A stretch of DNA of 64,000 bases from positions 186,001-250,000 of the forward strand of contig JARBJD010000072.1 of assembly GCA_033064195.1 (NCBI GenBank), read 5' to 3'. Shown here one piece after another: positions 22,830 to 34,882 of the stretch. This DNA comes from Blattamonas nauphoetae (lineage: Eukaryota; Preaxostyla; Oxymonadida). The notes below the pieces were generated by a model that saw only the letters and a program-made list of their open reading frames with translations, did no database searches and was not told the DNA's origin. How positions within the stretch are numbered: the first letter of the stretch is position 1; each line of letters starts with the position of its first letter. A program made the position numbers and the translations under genes.

Positions 22830-23896
22830 TTACTTTTTCTCTTTCCTCCATTCAACATAATCATCCAAAATGGTATGCCATGCATCTAAAGCAACAAATG
22901 AACAAAAAATGTCAAAAGTATGGATGAGAAATTGGAATTCATCACACCCTCTTCTGAATAATTTGAGAAATCTTTCTTGATCGTTGTTGCGAATCTCACA
23001 AGCTGATTCCACGCATCTCGTTGAAAATTAGGTTTAGACCCGACCTGCAAGACGATAAGGAGATAGTTGGCACACCAGCTCAGTTTCAACAAACTCTGCA
23101 AACTTCCCAAGTTGTGGATAGCGAGGGACAAGGATCAGTTGAATCATGCCTAAAACAGTCTCAGTTGCTGAAAAGAGAGGTTGGAATGGACAGAAGCACA
23201 CGGAGACGGTGGACACTCTCGCTATCAGCGAAATAGCTGAAGGACCAGAGGTAAAACTTGTTGAACTAGAATGGGTGAGAAAGAGGGGAGAAGGGGAGAT
23301 ACCTCTTCATCTCCCTTGAGGAGTGATCTGAAGTGGGGGAGTTTTTTCTGAAAAGAACTGATGTCGGTGATGCTGAAAAGAAACAAAGATGAGAGGTGAA
23401 AGTGAGGAGATAAAGCCAAAATTGATACAAAGGATGAAGAAGATGAATAAGGGATGACGAAGACGGAGAGAATTCCAGACCCAAATTTCTTACAGCCAGT
23501 GATGAACTCTTCTTCGCTGAACTGGTACGGCCTTTTACAGCCAAACTGCCAAGCGATGATAAGGCTCACAAGATCTTCTGGTTCGATAGAGAGGTCGGTG
23601 AGCAAGTTGAGGAGGTTTTCAGCATCAATGATTCTGATATGTTCTTCAGGGACGTCAACTAAGAGAGAGTAACAAAACATCATCAAAACAGAAAATGTGG
23701 ATGAAGAAGCGTGGATTGGATGTAATTTGGTATTATGATGAGACACACTTGCATATTTGTTGAAGAGGGTTTGTGCGCCAGTTGGTGATGGGGCAGCAAC
23801 GCTAGATTTGGGTTTCGGTGTTTCTACTTTGGTTGAAGTTTTGGGTTTAGCTTTGGGAGTAGTGTCTTTTGTCTTCTTCCTCGAAAAGATTGACAT
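22830..23896 (-). CDS. DCN1: DCN1-like protein (cullin neddylation factor)
   Basis: A spliced minus-strand gene. Exon 1 starts at ATG 23896 with a Lys/Pro-rich leader (MSIFSRKKTKDTTPKAKP), then TLFNKYA. Later exons read DVPEEHIRIIDAENLLNLL, SIEPEDLVSLIIAWQFGCK, QFSEEEFITGCKKFG and DISSFQKKLPHFRSLL. These are followed by TETVLGMIQLILVPRYPQLG, RDAWNQLVRFATTIKKDFSN and, after a last intron, HTILDDYVEWRKEKK with TAA at 22830. This order matches the PONY/DCUN1 domain, which binds cullin and the NEDD8 E2 enzyme to promote neddylation; the C-terminal 'DAW...F...SNY.EEG...DDYVEW' block is characteristic. At least four introns are implied and their exact borders are provisional. No UBA domain was seen at the N-terminus. 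Confidence 0.8.
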
Positions 23897-24073
23897 GTTG
23901 ATGTTGATCTTGCCATAATAATCATGAAACGAAAAAGAGCCCACTGTTAAAGGACTTTTGCCATGTTTCTCCACTTCTTCACTTTTTCTTAAACCTTTTG
24001 GAAACCCTGAGATGTGAACCAAAGCTTCGACGTAAAGAGAAACACAGATTGCATGTCAGATCCATTCACACAC

Positions 24074-24460
24074 ATGATTTCACTAATACTTCTTACACTC
24101 GCGTCGGCTTTCGTCTATGAAGATGACTATGAATACGTTGATGACTACGAAGAATACTATGAAGAGTACTACGAAGCTCTCGAGGACGAGGACCAGTTCA
24201 TTGATGACGAAGATGACATGGAAGACTTCATTCCGGCGAAGTGTGGACTCTGCGTTAAACTTGTCAGTCGCGCTCAGAAATCGGATCTTACAACGAAAGA
24301 GGAACTTAACAAATATTTGAACGACACCATCTGTGCAAAAGTCGGGATCCTCCGACGTGTCTGCATCTCAACTGTGAACACTCTCACGGACAAAACTCTT
24401 GCTGACATCGTAGGCAAAGTTGAACCTACCAAAGTTTGTCAGAAAGTCCGATTTTGCTAA
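24074..24460 (+). CDS. Secreted saposin-like (SapB) protein
   Basis: About 128 residues from ATG at 24074, chosen because it directly begins a signal peptide (MISLILLTLASAF); two earlier in-frame Met codons would bury it. A very acidic, Tyr-rich linker (EDDYEYVDDYEEYYEEYY) follows. The rest, from AKCGLCVKLVSRA through NDTICAKVG, RRVCIS and KVCQKVRFC, has the six cysteines and spacing of a saposin B domain, which binds lipids or permeabilises membranes. The acidic linker may be a pro-segment that masks the domain (inference). Single exon. Confidence 0.8.
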   Translation: MISLILLTLASAFVYEDDYEYVDDYEEYYEEYYEALEDEDQFIDDEDDMEDFIPAKCGLCVKLVSRAQKSDLTTKEELNKYLNDTICAKVGILRRVCISTVNTLTDKTLADIVGKVEPTKVCQKVRFC

Positions 24461-24779
24461 AGAGACGGAGCCATCAATTTCCCATACGCTTTTCGGGTTT
24501 ATTCTACGGTTTGGAAAACGGGGAAAATAACTATAAGTTAATACAAGGAATTGTGACCCTGAACAAAGACGAAGAACATATAACTCTCTCTGAAAGACGT
24601 GAAAACTGTTCATTCTAAGGAATGAACAATTTGAAGTGCTTTCTGTGAAATGTTGTGGCTGAACATATGTCCACAACTGTGAAAGGATAATGAATGAGTC
24701 ATGTTCAGAGTAAACTACTTGCATAACGTCGAAATATTTGATGAAAGCTGCTCGGAAACGAAAAAACGAATGAGATAAC

Positions 24780-25842
24780 TTAATAAGATAAAGCGAATGA
24801 TGAATGAAGACACGATGTGCCTATCAACATGATATGGGCACTAGTGGGTTGACGAAAGAGGAAAAGAATTGGGAAGAGTCTAGAGAGGTCGTGATTCCTG
24901 CGGTTGAGGAGATAAGATCGTTCTATCATCTTCTTCAGACAATGGGCAGACAGTTGAAGGCAACAGGCTCTGAAATGCGGCTGAATAATGGGCGGGAAAA
25001 AAGAATGAACTGCGGGAAAAATGAAACCTCGCGCTTCTTGGCCATTCCAGAAACTGAAAAACTCAGCTCCTGGGAAAAGGAGACTCTGCATGGTTGGAGT
25101 GTCTTCAGCAAGCTCAGTCTTCGAAGCTGAAGGTTGGTTTCTGGTTTGTTCACGACGTTTTCTCTGTCGGCGTGGACAATAGACGAAGCCGCAGACCATC
25201 GTTGTAACCAAGGTTAATGGAAGAACTGCAAAGAAGAGGATCGAAAAGATAATTTTCTCAAATCCGATGCATGAGAGGAAGACTCCAGCTGGCACAATTT
25301 TGAAACGGGATGTTTGCGAGGTCAGGAATTGATACATTTCAAATGAGAAGTGCTGGCAATTTCGGGTGATAATTGCGTACGTGTCAGCATTGTATTTTTC
25401 TTGGTTTTTCTGGAGAACCCAGTTGATGATGTCTCCACCAGTGAGATCTTCCCTCAAGAGAGAGCTGATGAAGAAATAGCAAGGATACAGATATGGGAGG
25501 AGCATACTGTCCGCTTCTTTGAAGCGTGTGAAACATAAACGATTGGTATTTCTCATAGAAAACAAATATGCCTTCTGGTCGAAACTCAAAGGTAACACCG
25601 GAGACATCTCCAGTTAATTCTGATAGATCAGATGGAATTATGTGTATCTGTGTGTGGACAGCACTGATCAGGTGAGCAAGTGACGGTTTATCTTCCATGT
25701 ATGTTACGGGAGCTGCACCATGGATAATTGTTGTCTTTTGGCCTGGACCAATCTGAGAGAGGACCTGATCAATCAATGGGATCTGGGCGACTGGAACTAG
25801 CAGATTTGAAAGGAAGATTGCGGCAGCAAATGTTGATGTCAT
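24780..25842 (-). CDS. Membrane-anchored protein with NCQHF motif (papain-like fold candidate)
   Basis: Two exons, 25842-25508 and 25464-24780, joined by a 43-nt GT-AG intron in phase, giving about 339 residues. A signal peptide (MTSTFAAAIFLSNLLVPVAQ) is followed by a beta-rich region and then ADTYAIITRNCQHFSFEMYQ. An Asn-Cys-x-His-Phe motif of this kind holds the catalytic Cys in PPPDE/LRAT-type papain-like folds; no matching upstream His was proven. A membrane segment (FSILFFAVLPLTLVTTMVC) is followed by a basic cytosolic tail (CPRRQRKRREQ). It is possibly a lumenal or surface peptidase or acyltransferase; the assignment is tentative. The C-terminal ~90 residues look unstructured and might be over-extended. 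Confidence 0.6.
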
Positions 25843-26254
25843 GAAGGTGATGGTTGTTAACGATAGACTACAACAGTTAGTGAAGTCGAAACAAAGTTCT
25901 TGTCAAAATCTGATCAAACAAATGGATAGAATGTGAGTCAATGGTTCAAGGGATTCCAAAAGCAGAGGAACTTAAATTGAAATGGTGACCATTCGGACAA
26001 TTTAATATAAGCGGAAGAACGAAAAAAGTGCTCTCATACTATCAAGAAAAGAACGTATGCCAACAAGGAACTAGTGTTTCGCTGTCGGAGTTGACCGACT
26101 GTCAAAACAAAGAGATCAAACCATCTCTTTTATCTGTTTGATGGTTTTTTCTAATTCCAACAAAGTATTGCTTTAACATTTCTCTCTCAGAATTGTTGCA
26201 TAAAAGGAGAAAAAATCGGACTATCGTGAGATGAGGGGTCTTTTACCCTGCCCT
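25843..26254. other. Intergenic region, no gene seen
   Basis: About 410 A/T-rich bases between two minus-strand genes, likely holding the promoter of the NCQHF gene and the 3' end of the SERBP1-like gene. No structured RNA or repeat was recognised. Confidence 0.4.
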
Positions 26255-27090
26255 TTAAAGGGATGGGAAGGCCGCCTCGCCTTGATGAAGGGGCGCTGCA
26301 GTCTTCGGGGCTCCCTGGTTATGTCTGTCTCTGTTTTCGTATTTGCGACCTCTGTCACCTCTATCACCTCTGTCTCCTCCACGATAGCGGTTTCCACGGT
26401 TGGCCTCAGCCATCTTCTCAAAAAAGATGGAGTTGTCAACAGCGGCGGCCTTCTTTGTTTCTTGCTTGGTGGGCTCGACAGTCTTTTGTGCGGGCTTGGG
26501 TTGATCGATCAGCTTGAATCCCTTCAGAGTATCGTCTCCCTCTCCGGCCTTGCGTGGCTTGCGCATTTCGAGTTGGATCTTTTGAGCGTTAAGTTCCTCT
26601 TCATATTCTTGAAGAGTTTTGGTCTTGATGGGGGCCACTTTCTCTTCCTTGACCTCCTCAACCTTCTCCTCGGTTGGCTTGGGTGTCTCTTCGGGAGCTG
26701 GGGCGACACCGTCTACGACCTCGCTGATGGCTTCCTTGACAGTTTCCTCTTCGATCTCCTTTCCAGCGCCGAGATGTCCGCTTTTTGAGACTTCCTTGCT
26801 GAGAGTTTGAGAGATGAATTGAAAAAATGAAATGCGATCACAAACCCGCGGCCGGTTCCAGATTTGCGGTCATATACGCGTTTCTCGGGGCGGGATGTAT
26901 CAACAACTGGAACATAAGCGTGTTTCTTGTGATTGGAGGATTGAGCGCTTGTGGTCTGAGCCTGAGAAGACGGTTTTTGGTCCTTAAGAGCGAGCTTGGT
27001 TTTCTCTTGCTTTTGCTTCTTCTTGGCGCTAGTATGTGCCTCGTCTTCTATATCGAGTTCGTTGAACAGGTTGCCGCCTTTGAACGACAT
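26255..27090 (-). CDS. SERBP1/HABP4/Stm1-like RNA- and ribosome-binding protein
   Basis: Two exons, 27090-26846 and 26798-26255, with a 47-nt intron (GTTTGTG...CTCAG) and exact phase, giving 262 residues. The protein is charged and disordered: an N-terminal FNELDIEDE segment, then RPEKRVYDRKSGTGRG, the hallmark 'RxFDRxSGTGRG' of the HABP4/PAI-RBP1 family, split by the intron just before KEVSKSGHLGAGKE. An acidic Pro/Glu segment, LQEYEEELNAQK and a C-terminal RGG-like region (NRYRGGDRGDRGDRGRKYEN) follow. Family members bind 80S ribosomes in dormancy and RNA. The match of two short motifs on each side of the intron makes the call firm. Confidence 0.85.
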
Positions 27091-28018
27091 TTCTACTTTT
27101 ATAAGGAGGAAAAATTGTGATGAAGTTGGTTGTTGATGATTGTGAGAATGTGAGAGAAATGTTTTGGAAAGCGGGAATAAGAGTTCGAATAACAGAACAA
27201 TTCACTCCCAGTGAGATATCCTAAGTCTTGACACAGAGATACAAACCGTTTTTTCTCAAGTGATTCAAAGATCAAGCCCATTGTTCTTGATCAAGTCAGA
27301 GGTTCCTCAATCTCACAATCAAAGATACTTTTCTGACACCCTGATGATAAAATCGTGAAAATGACTTCTATTGAAGGTCGATTTGCGCTTATCTTATTTA
27401 TGACCTTGGAAAGACGTTGATTTAACAGAAAACGATTTTTCCATTATCTATCACTCACTCTTATCCTGAAAGGGGCGCCCATGTGATTTTTTTGTTTCTT
27501 ATGTGATATTGTAACAAGCTTTCAGTTTCTCTGCTCGAAACAACTGTTTCCAAAAGTGACCATGATATCCAAGTCGACTTCTGAACTTGCACAGAGATAA
27601 ACCCAAATGTATTGTTCAAATTTCTCATTTGGTGGGTGTTTGCTTCTTTTTTACTCCATTATCGCTCAAATATCGTCTGTAAAGCCAGAATGAAGAGTGA
27701 AAAATCTGTCCACTCTCCGAGACCTTTTACACCATTCTCAGCTGTCTAATCGTGACGCAGTAACTATGATGTTATTTATATTTCATCTTTTTTGATGGAA
27801 TGCATGGATTTCACGTGAATAGGTCACTTCATGACATCTACAGAGTTTTAGCTGCCTCTCCCAGAAATGATGACCAATTTTGATAATGTGATAAATTCAA
27901 AGTCGTCATTTCTCGTACAAATCTGATAATGTGGAAAGCAATCGACAATGAATCTGTCACAAAGATCGACATGAAAAAAGAGTCTGTGATGGGTGTGTGT
28001 TTTGGATCGCATTATTGA
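27091..28018. promoter_or_regulatory. Divergent intergenic region of about 930 bases
   Basis: It lies between the starts of the SERBP1-like gene (minus) and the TmcB-like gene (plus). It is A/T-rich, without convincing open frames. It should hold both promoters and perhaps an unfound first exon of the TmcB-like gene. Confidence 0.4.
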
Positions 28019-31000
28019 ATGGAGAATGCGCTATTCCGGTTCTTTTTTCCGATGTACCATCAGGTCTGGACATCCTTATTCGATCTCATCCTTTTGTAGC
28101 CGAGATATCCATCCAGTTTTCTAAATTCTGTTGTGGTCTCTCTTTTCGTACTTGAATTTCTCGCTACTTCTGTTTATGGCGCATCTTTTCCAAACAAAAT
28201 GACGATAGGATGGGTTTGTGATTAGTTCCGTCATTTTTTTGTTCTAAATATCTTACTATTCACGAACAAACTTCGTTCAACTCTTCATTCTCATCATAAT
28301 TCCTCTGTCTCGATCATATGTTATCAGATTGTCGGATTCTTTGACTTTTCATCCTTCCTCTCGTTATTCAACAACGCAGTTTTGGTCTTCGTTGTTGTTG
28401 CGCTCTCAATCATTCTTCTCCAAACCACTCTCATGTTTCTGATGGCGGCGACCATAAAGGTATTTCACTGTCATTTTCAGCTCTTCTTTAGACTGTCCAC
28501 CAACGAGCCCCTTGGATTTCCCCCCTCACAGTCAAGTGGAACCGTCTCTTCTACACACTCTTGTATCCCACTCTTTCATATTCCCTTATTTCTCAATTTA
28601 ATCGCATTTTTTTCAGATATATTCCTATTTTGAGCATCTTGATTACTCCTCTCGACTGTCATAATTCTGCTACTCGAGTTAATCCTGCCCAACCGTGTTG
28701 GTCTGTCTCTTCTCTTCTCACCATGTCTTCCACAGGAATCCTCTTCATATTACTCTCACCATACTTGGGTGCGTATTTTATTTGATCCACACTCTCACGG
28801 GAACCCTTTATTCTTACTACATCTTCCCTCACAATCAAAAGCAAGGCGGATTTGATGCTAGTCTCTCCGGATGGCCCGGTGCTATCCTATCCGTCTTTGT
28901 TTCGTCCCAGGTCTTATTTACACGCGTATTCTCCTTCAGTCAGGGGTGGCGCCTCATCTGCACAATCATTCCTTCATTCGCTATGGTTTTGTATTATACG
29001 CTCTATCAACCGTACTATAGACTTCTGCCCAACTTTGTCTATTGCTCAATGATCCTGGCGTACTTTCTGATACGGACTGCGGTTGAGATCACAAATATTG
29101 TCACATCTCCAACAGCTGTTCTCGTCACATGGGTTGTCATTCTTGTCGTAGTGATTGGCGCCATCATATCCATTTATTTTCTTATGCGGAAACTAGAGAA
29201 GCACTTCTTTATTCTCCCAAAAAGCGGAAACATCCCGATCGTCATGCAACTCCAAACCAACCCCTCCAGTGTTCCTGATGAGCTGTTCAACAAACAGCAG
29301 CGACTAATTGAATCTCGTTTGTCTTCAGAATTTCGGGTGGAACGGACCATGAGAATCATGAACACTCACACACCGAAAGACACCGATTATGTGGAGTATC
29401 TGACTTACCTATTCAACACGTCACTCATCAAATTCCCCAAAAATCCCAAACTCATCCACTACTTCGGGCTTTTCACACAACAGTACCGCAAACAACCAAA
29501 AAAAGCTGCCAAACTCAGATCGCTTTCGACACATTACAATCCCCCGTATTACATTCGATTTATTCACTATGCTGACGAACACTCGCAGTCGCTTAAAATC
29601 AATCCTGGGGATTCTGGTTTTGACATGACAGACCCAACCCACTCTTCGAAGTTGGTCATCACCTCACCTGCGAATCGCGCGTTGTTGCAGGAAACACTCA
29701 GTGCCCATAGACAAACTCAAAATTCCACAAAAGAATTTTGGAACACTATTCTTCAATTCAACTCGAAACATGCTGGGCTGATGCATCTCCTTGAACAGAT
29801 CGTCAAAGCGAGAAATAAGGCTCGAAATGGATATAACGAACTGCTTAAAATGCACCAACACAATCCTTTTCTGCTGAGACTATATGCGAACCTTCTTCGG
29901 GACCTTTCTGACGACCAGGAAATGGCGGAGGAACTGACACATCTCGCCGACCAAATTGAAGATGTTCCCGACGAGACTGACATGAATGACGGAGCGTCTC
30001 GGATTTCTATGATGAAGAAAAAGAAGAAACCAAGCAAAATGATCGATGGGATCGTCCCAGGCATGGGAGGATCGTCAGCTCAGACAAAATCGAATCGATC
30101 CTTCATTCCTTGCGAGTTGCTTTTCCATGTCCTTCTCCTCGTTATGAGCTCAGTAGGATGTATAGTCATTCAAAATCTTCTGGGGACCAATCAAGAATGC
30201 ATAGATAACCAACACACCATCTTCGAAATTGGCCGTCGTCTTAACCACATCACGCTATACTCCAAGTTTTATTTTGTGCATGTTTCGCCCCTTTACACCG
30301 CCCCTACTTCTTCCCCATACTTTCCGAGCAAGGAAGAGTGCATAGGGAATCTGTCTGCTCTGTCCACAAATATCGTCTCGAATCTCCGCGACCTGCTTGT
30401 CCAATCGTCGTCACGTGTGTGGGAACTGCAAGACACGCCTCTCTTCCTCGTTTCTTATAGCAGCAATATCATCAGCAATGAATGGTTCTCGACTTTCACA
30501 ATTTTCGACACAATCAGTCACATCACCTACGCCTCTCTCACAGCCTCAGAAGAGACCAACACCACATCGCAGCCTTTTCTGGACAGACTCGCTGAACCCA
30601 TCATCAACGTTCCAACGGGAGTGATGGAGAGCCTGAAACGGATGCTTCTGTTGTACGTGCAGGAAGGGCATAAAAATGTGATTCTGGTTGTTGGTGCACA
30701 TCTTGTCAACGTCGTTATCGTTCAACTTGTCTGTTTTGTTGTTATTCTGGCACTTGCTTGGCGGATGGCTGTGAAGGCGAGAAGGAAGAAGACGCAGGCG
30801 TTTCAGCTTCTTCTCTCAATCAGGAAACCAGAAGTGTATCGGAACAAGCTTGCGCTGATGACGTCGACGAATGAGATGGAGTCGATCGAACAGAAATGGG
30901 ATTCTGTCAACAGACAAAACGAGGAATGGTTGAACAGAAACTCCACTCTCCAAAACCTGCATGGAGAGAATGGGGAGGAAGATGACGAAGAGATGGAGGA

Positions 31001-33674
31001 GGAGGAAGAGATCGTGTACGCCGAAGAGCCTGTTCGGGTGACCGTGCTGAACGGATGCATCGAAACAGGTGGAACATTCAAGCTGAAGGATCTGCTTGAC
31101 CCGCATCCACCGCCTCCTCGTCCACCCAGAATCTTGAAAGAGATTCTGCCGTCGATTTTTGTGGGAGAATCACACACGATTTCGAAAAAGTTGATCAAAA
31201 TGAACTTTCGGAGGAAGAAGAAGGTTGTGATCAAGAAAGAGGTACAGCAAAACGAGGATCAGATCGAGGCAGAGGGGATGCAGATGAAGGAAGGAGTGGC
31301 CACGAAGAGGAAGGCGAGAAAGCGGAAGAGACGAAGAGGAGACAAGTCCTTCTCCGAGAATCTTTCATCCGAGTTCGTCTCGCAGGATACAACACTCGCC
31401 CCAACCCTTCCAAATTCACACTCTCACATTTACATGCCATCTCTTCAGTCGATGACCACCCTCCCACCAAGCAATTCAGCTGCTTACTACAGCACTGAGG
31501 CATTCTCTCCACATCCGCCGAACTCAGCCATCTTTCCTGCTGTCCCATCGCCATTCTTGACAGACAGCGCTGCGTTCCTCGCTCAAATGCAGAACCATCC
31601 ACTTCCGATTGGGTTGAAACAGTTCAGTCGACACAGCTCAGCACGATTCGAGCCAATCGAAAACATTTCTCTGACACGCCATTCATCAGATATGCATTCA
31701 GATCCTGCATCCGAACTCGCCTCTCCCAACCACAACCAGACAAGCTTGCTCTATCCCGATGCCAACCCGAATGAGTCTGATCCGCTCGGTTCAGGTGGGC
31801 ATCGCACGCTTCGGTCGAGATCACTCCAAGGATTCGCGTCTGTCACGGACTTGGCATCTCTCCAACAATCTTTCTCTCCCCCGCCAACGCTTGACGCGAG
31901 GGTGTTCTCGAAGAGTCAAGCCGTGATGCCAAAAGTACAAGTGCATGGAATGCACAGAATGAACCCGCACGCGTTCAACAAATTCAACTCCATCAGCGAT
32001 GCCTCGGGGTCGTATCCGATGTTTGCGTCGTCAGGAGAATCGTCTGGACCGACCACGCAGCGTTCTGTCAACAAGCATCAGTTCTCAGCAGAGCAAGACT
32101 TTCCTTCGTCGATCATCTCGAATCCGACAGTGACAGCGACTAACCATCCACTCGGCAACGGAAATAAGGATGCAAACGAAGTGATCAACCACGATGACGA
32201 CGAAGAGTGGCAAGAGAACGAGCAGAGAGGGATTGTTCGTGACGCAATTGCTGACGAGGCGTGGCAGACACAGCTCGGCGACTCGATCGTGCAGATGGAA
32301 GAGAACTTGGCGAAACTGCCGAATGGGGTGGATGCAACCACAGTTTGTCTGATTATTGTGATTGGTCTGCCGATTCTGTCGTCGATGGTGCTGTCGGCTG
32401 TGTTTCTTCCGCTCGTCGTTCCTGCCGTCCACGATGCCGCTGCAAGCCATCTGGTTTGGACGAACACGATGCTCCAATATTATCAATGTGTGCTGTTTGT
32501 GTTCCAGCAGATGTGGAACGAGGGGGAGATCACGCTCAAGAACACCAGTCCTCCTGACCAGTCGCTGTTCTCGTCAACCATACTCAAAGATTATTCGCAT
32601 TTGGGAACGGACCCTGTCGCTCTCCACACTCTCATCTCCAACTCATACGACCTCTTCCAGTCCCTCTATCGTCGTTCTTTGAACGGAACGAACACACTCG
32701 AGAACGAGGCTGATTCGAAGTTGGTCATGTTGGTCAAACGATCTCAGCCAGAAGTGGATCTGGCCACGCTGATGACGAAAGACGGGAAGAACTCGTTCCA
32801 ATGCACACTTGACACCGGTGACGCATGCCCAGAAGACAGAATCAAACAACTCGACAGCGTGGTTGACTTGAATATTGTTCAATCACGAATGGAGCGACTG
32901 TTCGAGAGGATGAAGGCGATGCCAGCGGTTGGAGGAGCGGCGCTGGACGTTGATTGGGAGTTCCTTCTTTCAGTCTCAATTTTCGACATGGATTACTTCA
33001 TGCGATTGCACGAGACTGGTTTTCTTGATTCATTTGCAGTTCGGATGGAGCGAGTGAACACTGTCGTGATGGTTGTGATGAGTGTTCAGTTGGTGTGTGT
33101 TGCTTGCTCGTTTTTTGCTGGGGTCGTCCCTCTTCTGTTCGCGACGAGGCGAGCCAACAAGATCTCCTCACTCATCATCTCATTCCTTCCATCCGACGCT
33201 GCAGACGACGATTTTGTGATGAACGAGGAAATGTTGACCAACGTGGCACAGCTGGACGCAGAGAGAGAGGCTCTGCTGGACGAGATGAAGATGATTGTGG
33301 AAGGAGTCCGCCGATTCTCCCCACTCTCTGAACTTCAATCGATGCTGGCAGAGTTTGCTGTGAACACACGAACTGTGTTCAAACATGAAGAAGCAACGAT
33401 GGTCGAACAGAACTATGAGTCAGCTCTGCTCGAAGAACACAAATTGGAGCATCTTCGCATTCGTCAACGAATCACAATGCTGACCGACTCGTTATTGGAC
33501 AAAGATCGCAATGTTGCTTTTGCTTCTCTCGCTCTGTTTGTATCATTGCTCGAGAAGCACTTTCAAGATTCTGATGGTGATGTTGGACTGTTCGTTGCTG
33601 AACAGAAGGTCAGTCTCGACATCAACCCTTTTGAAAGTGAAGACCTCCTCGCGATCGAGGAAACCCATAGTTAA
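28019..33674 (+). CDS. Complete TmcB/TmcC-like multi-pass membrane protein
   Basis: Six exons fit in phase: 28019-28063, 28100-28213, 28328-28459, 28492-28562, 28617-28700 and 28736-33674, giving 1794 residues. Residues ~1-310 carry several membrane segments. A cytosolic TPR-like region (~330-560) ends in YNELLKMHQHNPFLLRLYAN and DDQEMAEELTHLADQ. Two membrane segments (~605-630, ~800-823) flank an ectodomain. The cytosolic part (~823-1350) has an acidic run, YAEEPVRVTVL, DLLDPHPPPPRPP and long Ser/Pro-rich stretches. Two more membrane segments (~1350-1373, ~1590-1613) flank a second ectodomain, and a helical tail follows. The TPR-like part resembles tiny-macrocysts TmcB/TmcC proteins (recognition, not searched). 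It is the intact reference for the two copies at 0-2.5 and 15.5-18.5 kb. The start ATG follows an in-frame stop; an earlier exon is possible. Confidence 0.8.
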
Positions 33675-34104
33675 CCAGATTTATTTGTTTTTTCTTCTTT
33701 TCTAACCGTAACTTCGACCAGAAATCTGTTCTGTTCTCGTTTTTTGAGGAATTGGTATCCTTAACTGTGGGAGAGTCTAATCGTACACTTTTTTCCATCA
33801 TTCTGTCTCTTTACTCTGGAAAAATAAAAGAAATGGGCTATCTCGTTCGATCCACTCCAATCAGAAGTTTCTCTCCTTTACCAGTGTTTTGAGCTTTTGA
33901 GATTCACAGGTGCGCTCTTGGAAAGGGTTTATCGCTTTCTCTCCACAGTTAGCTCTGGGGATCTGATTTCAGAAAAAAGCCCAAAAGAATAATACCAAAA
34001 CAGCGTGAGAGACCCCTACGGCAGGATTCAATAGAGAAATCCCGATCGAGTAAAATCAAGAGAAAAGAGGAGCCGAGAGTCCCTTCTTCGACATAGACTA
34101 GAAA
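33675..34104. other. Convergent intergenic region, no gene seen
   Basis: About 430 bases between the stops of the TmcB-like gene and the TM2-domain gene. It is T-rich and should hold transcript 3' ends; nothing else was recognised. Confidence 0.4.
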
Positions 34105-34787
34105 TTAAGCTTGTGGGTACGCCGGATAAGCGATGTCCCCGCCTGGTGGGGGAGCATATGCACCAGACGGGAGCTGTTGAGGTGGAGGATATGACTTGGA
34201 GGGATCAGTTTGCGGCGGATAGCCTTGTGGAGGGTAGCCTTGTGGTGGATAACCTTGTTGTGGGTAACCAGGTTGTGGGTAGGCTTGGCCTTGCGCGGGT
34301 GCAGGATAAACTTGGGTGGGAGGGTAAGGTTGCGGTTGTTGGATGATGACGACCATTCCGGGTTGACCTTGGGCGTTGGCAGATCGTTTGCGGATTTTGT
34401 CTTTAACGGCACTTTTGATCTTCTTATTGCGTTCTTTCACCATTGAGCCCATTCGGCAGCAATCAATCAGTTGGCCAATGCAACATCCACCGAGTGTGAA
34501 GAAGAGGCAGATTCCGCAGCAGATGTCTCCCAAATAAAAGCGATGAATTCCATCAAGTCCAATCAAAGTCAACGCCGCAAGCCCACATGCCATGTTCTTG
34601 CTGAATTGGCCATTACCCCACGCGGGGATACCATCTGACACAGTGGTTCCGATGTTGTCTGGCCTAATCATATGAATCGAAAAATGAGAGAGAATAATCT
34701 GATATACCACTTCACATCCATGAAGAGATTTTTATCTGTCCAGTCAATTTTTATTTTTTCTTTGGCAGGGGTTTCGGTCGTTTGCAT
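34105..34787 (-). CDS. TM2-domain membrane protein with Pro/Tyr/Gln tail
   Basis: Two exons, 34787-34708 and 34663-34105, with a 44-nt intron in exact phase, give 212 residues. The start MQTTETPAKEKIKIDW is preferred over internal Met codons because the spliced frame reads cleanly into WPDNIGTTVSDG. Residues ~55-105 (AALTLIGLDGIHRFYLGD then GCCIGQLIDCCRM) form a TM2 domain: two membrane helices around a conserved G.h.FY.G and ending in a D. A basic patch follows (KSAVKDKIRKRSAN), then repeated GYPPQ units typical of prion-like or adaptor tails. The cellular role is unknown; TM2 proteins are small membrane proteins across eukaryotes and bacteria. Confidence 0.85.
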
Positions 34788-34882
34788 GATAATGGAACAG
34801 TTGGCTAAATATGAATAAAGGGCTGATCAATCTGACTTGGATCTTCCGCCCCATTCTTTTAGTATTTTGATCTAAGCTATCG

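Noticed and set aside
28019-33674. Reading the 'Tmc' resemblance as a TMC mechanotransduction channel
   Set aside because: The similarity is to the TPR-like region of tiny-macrocysts proteins; no TMC-channel signature was seen.
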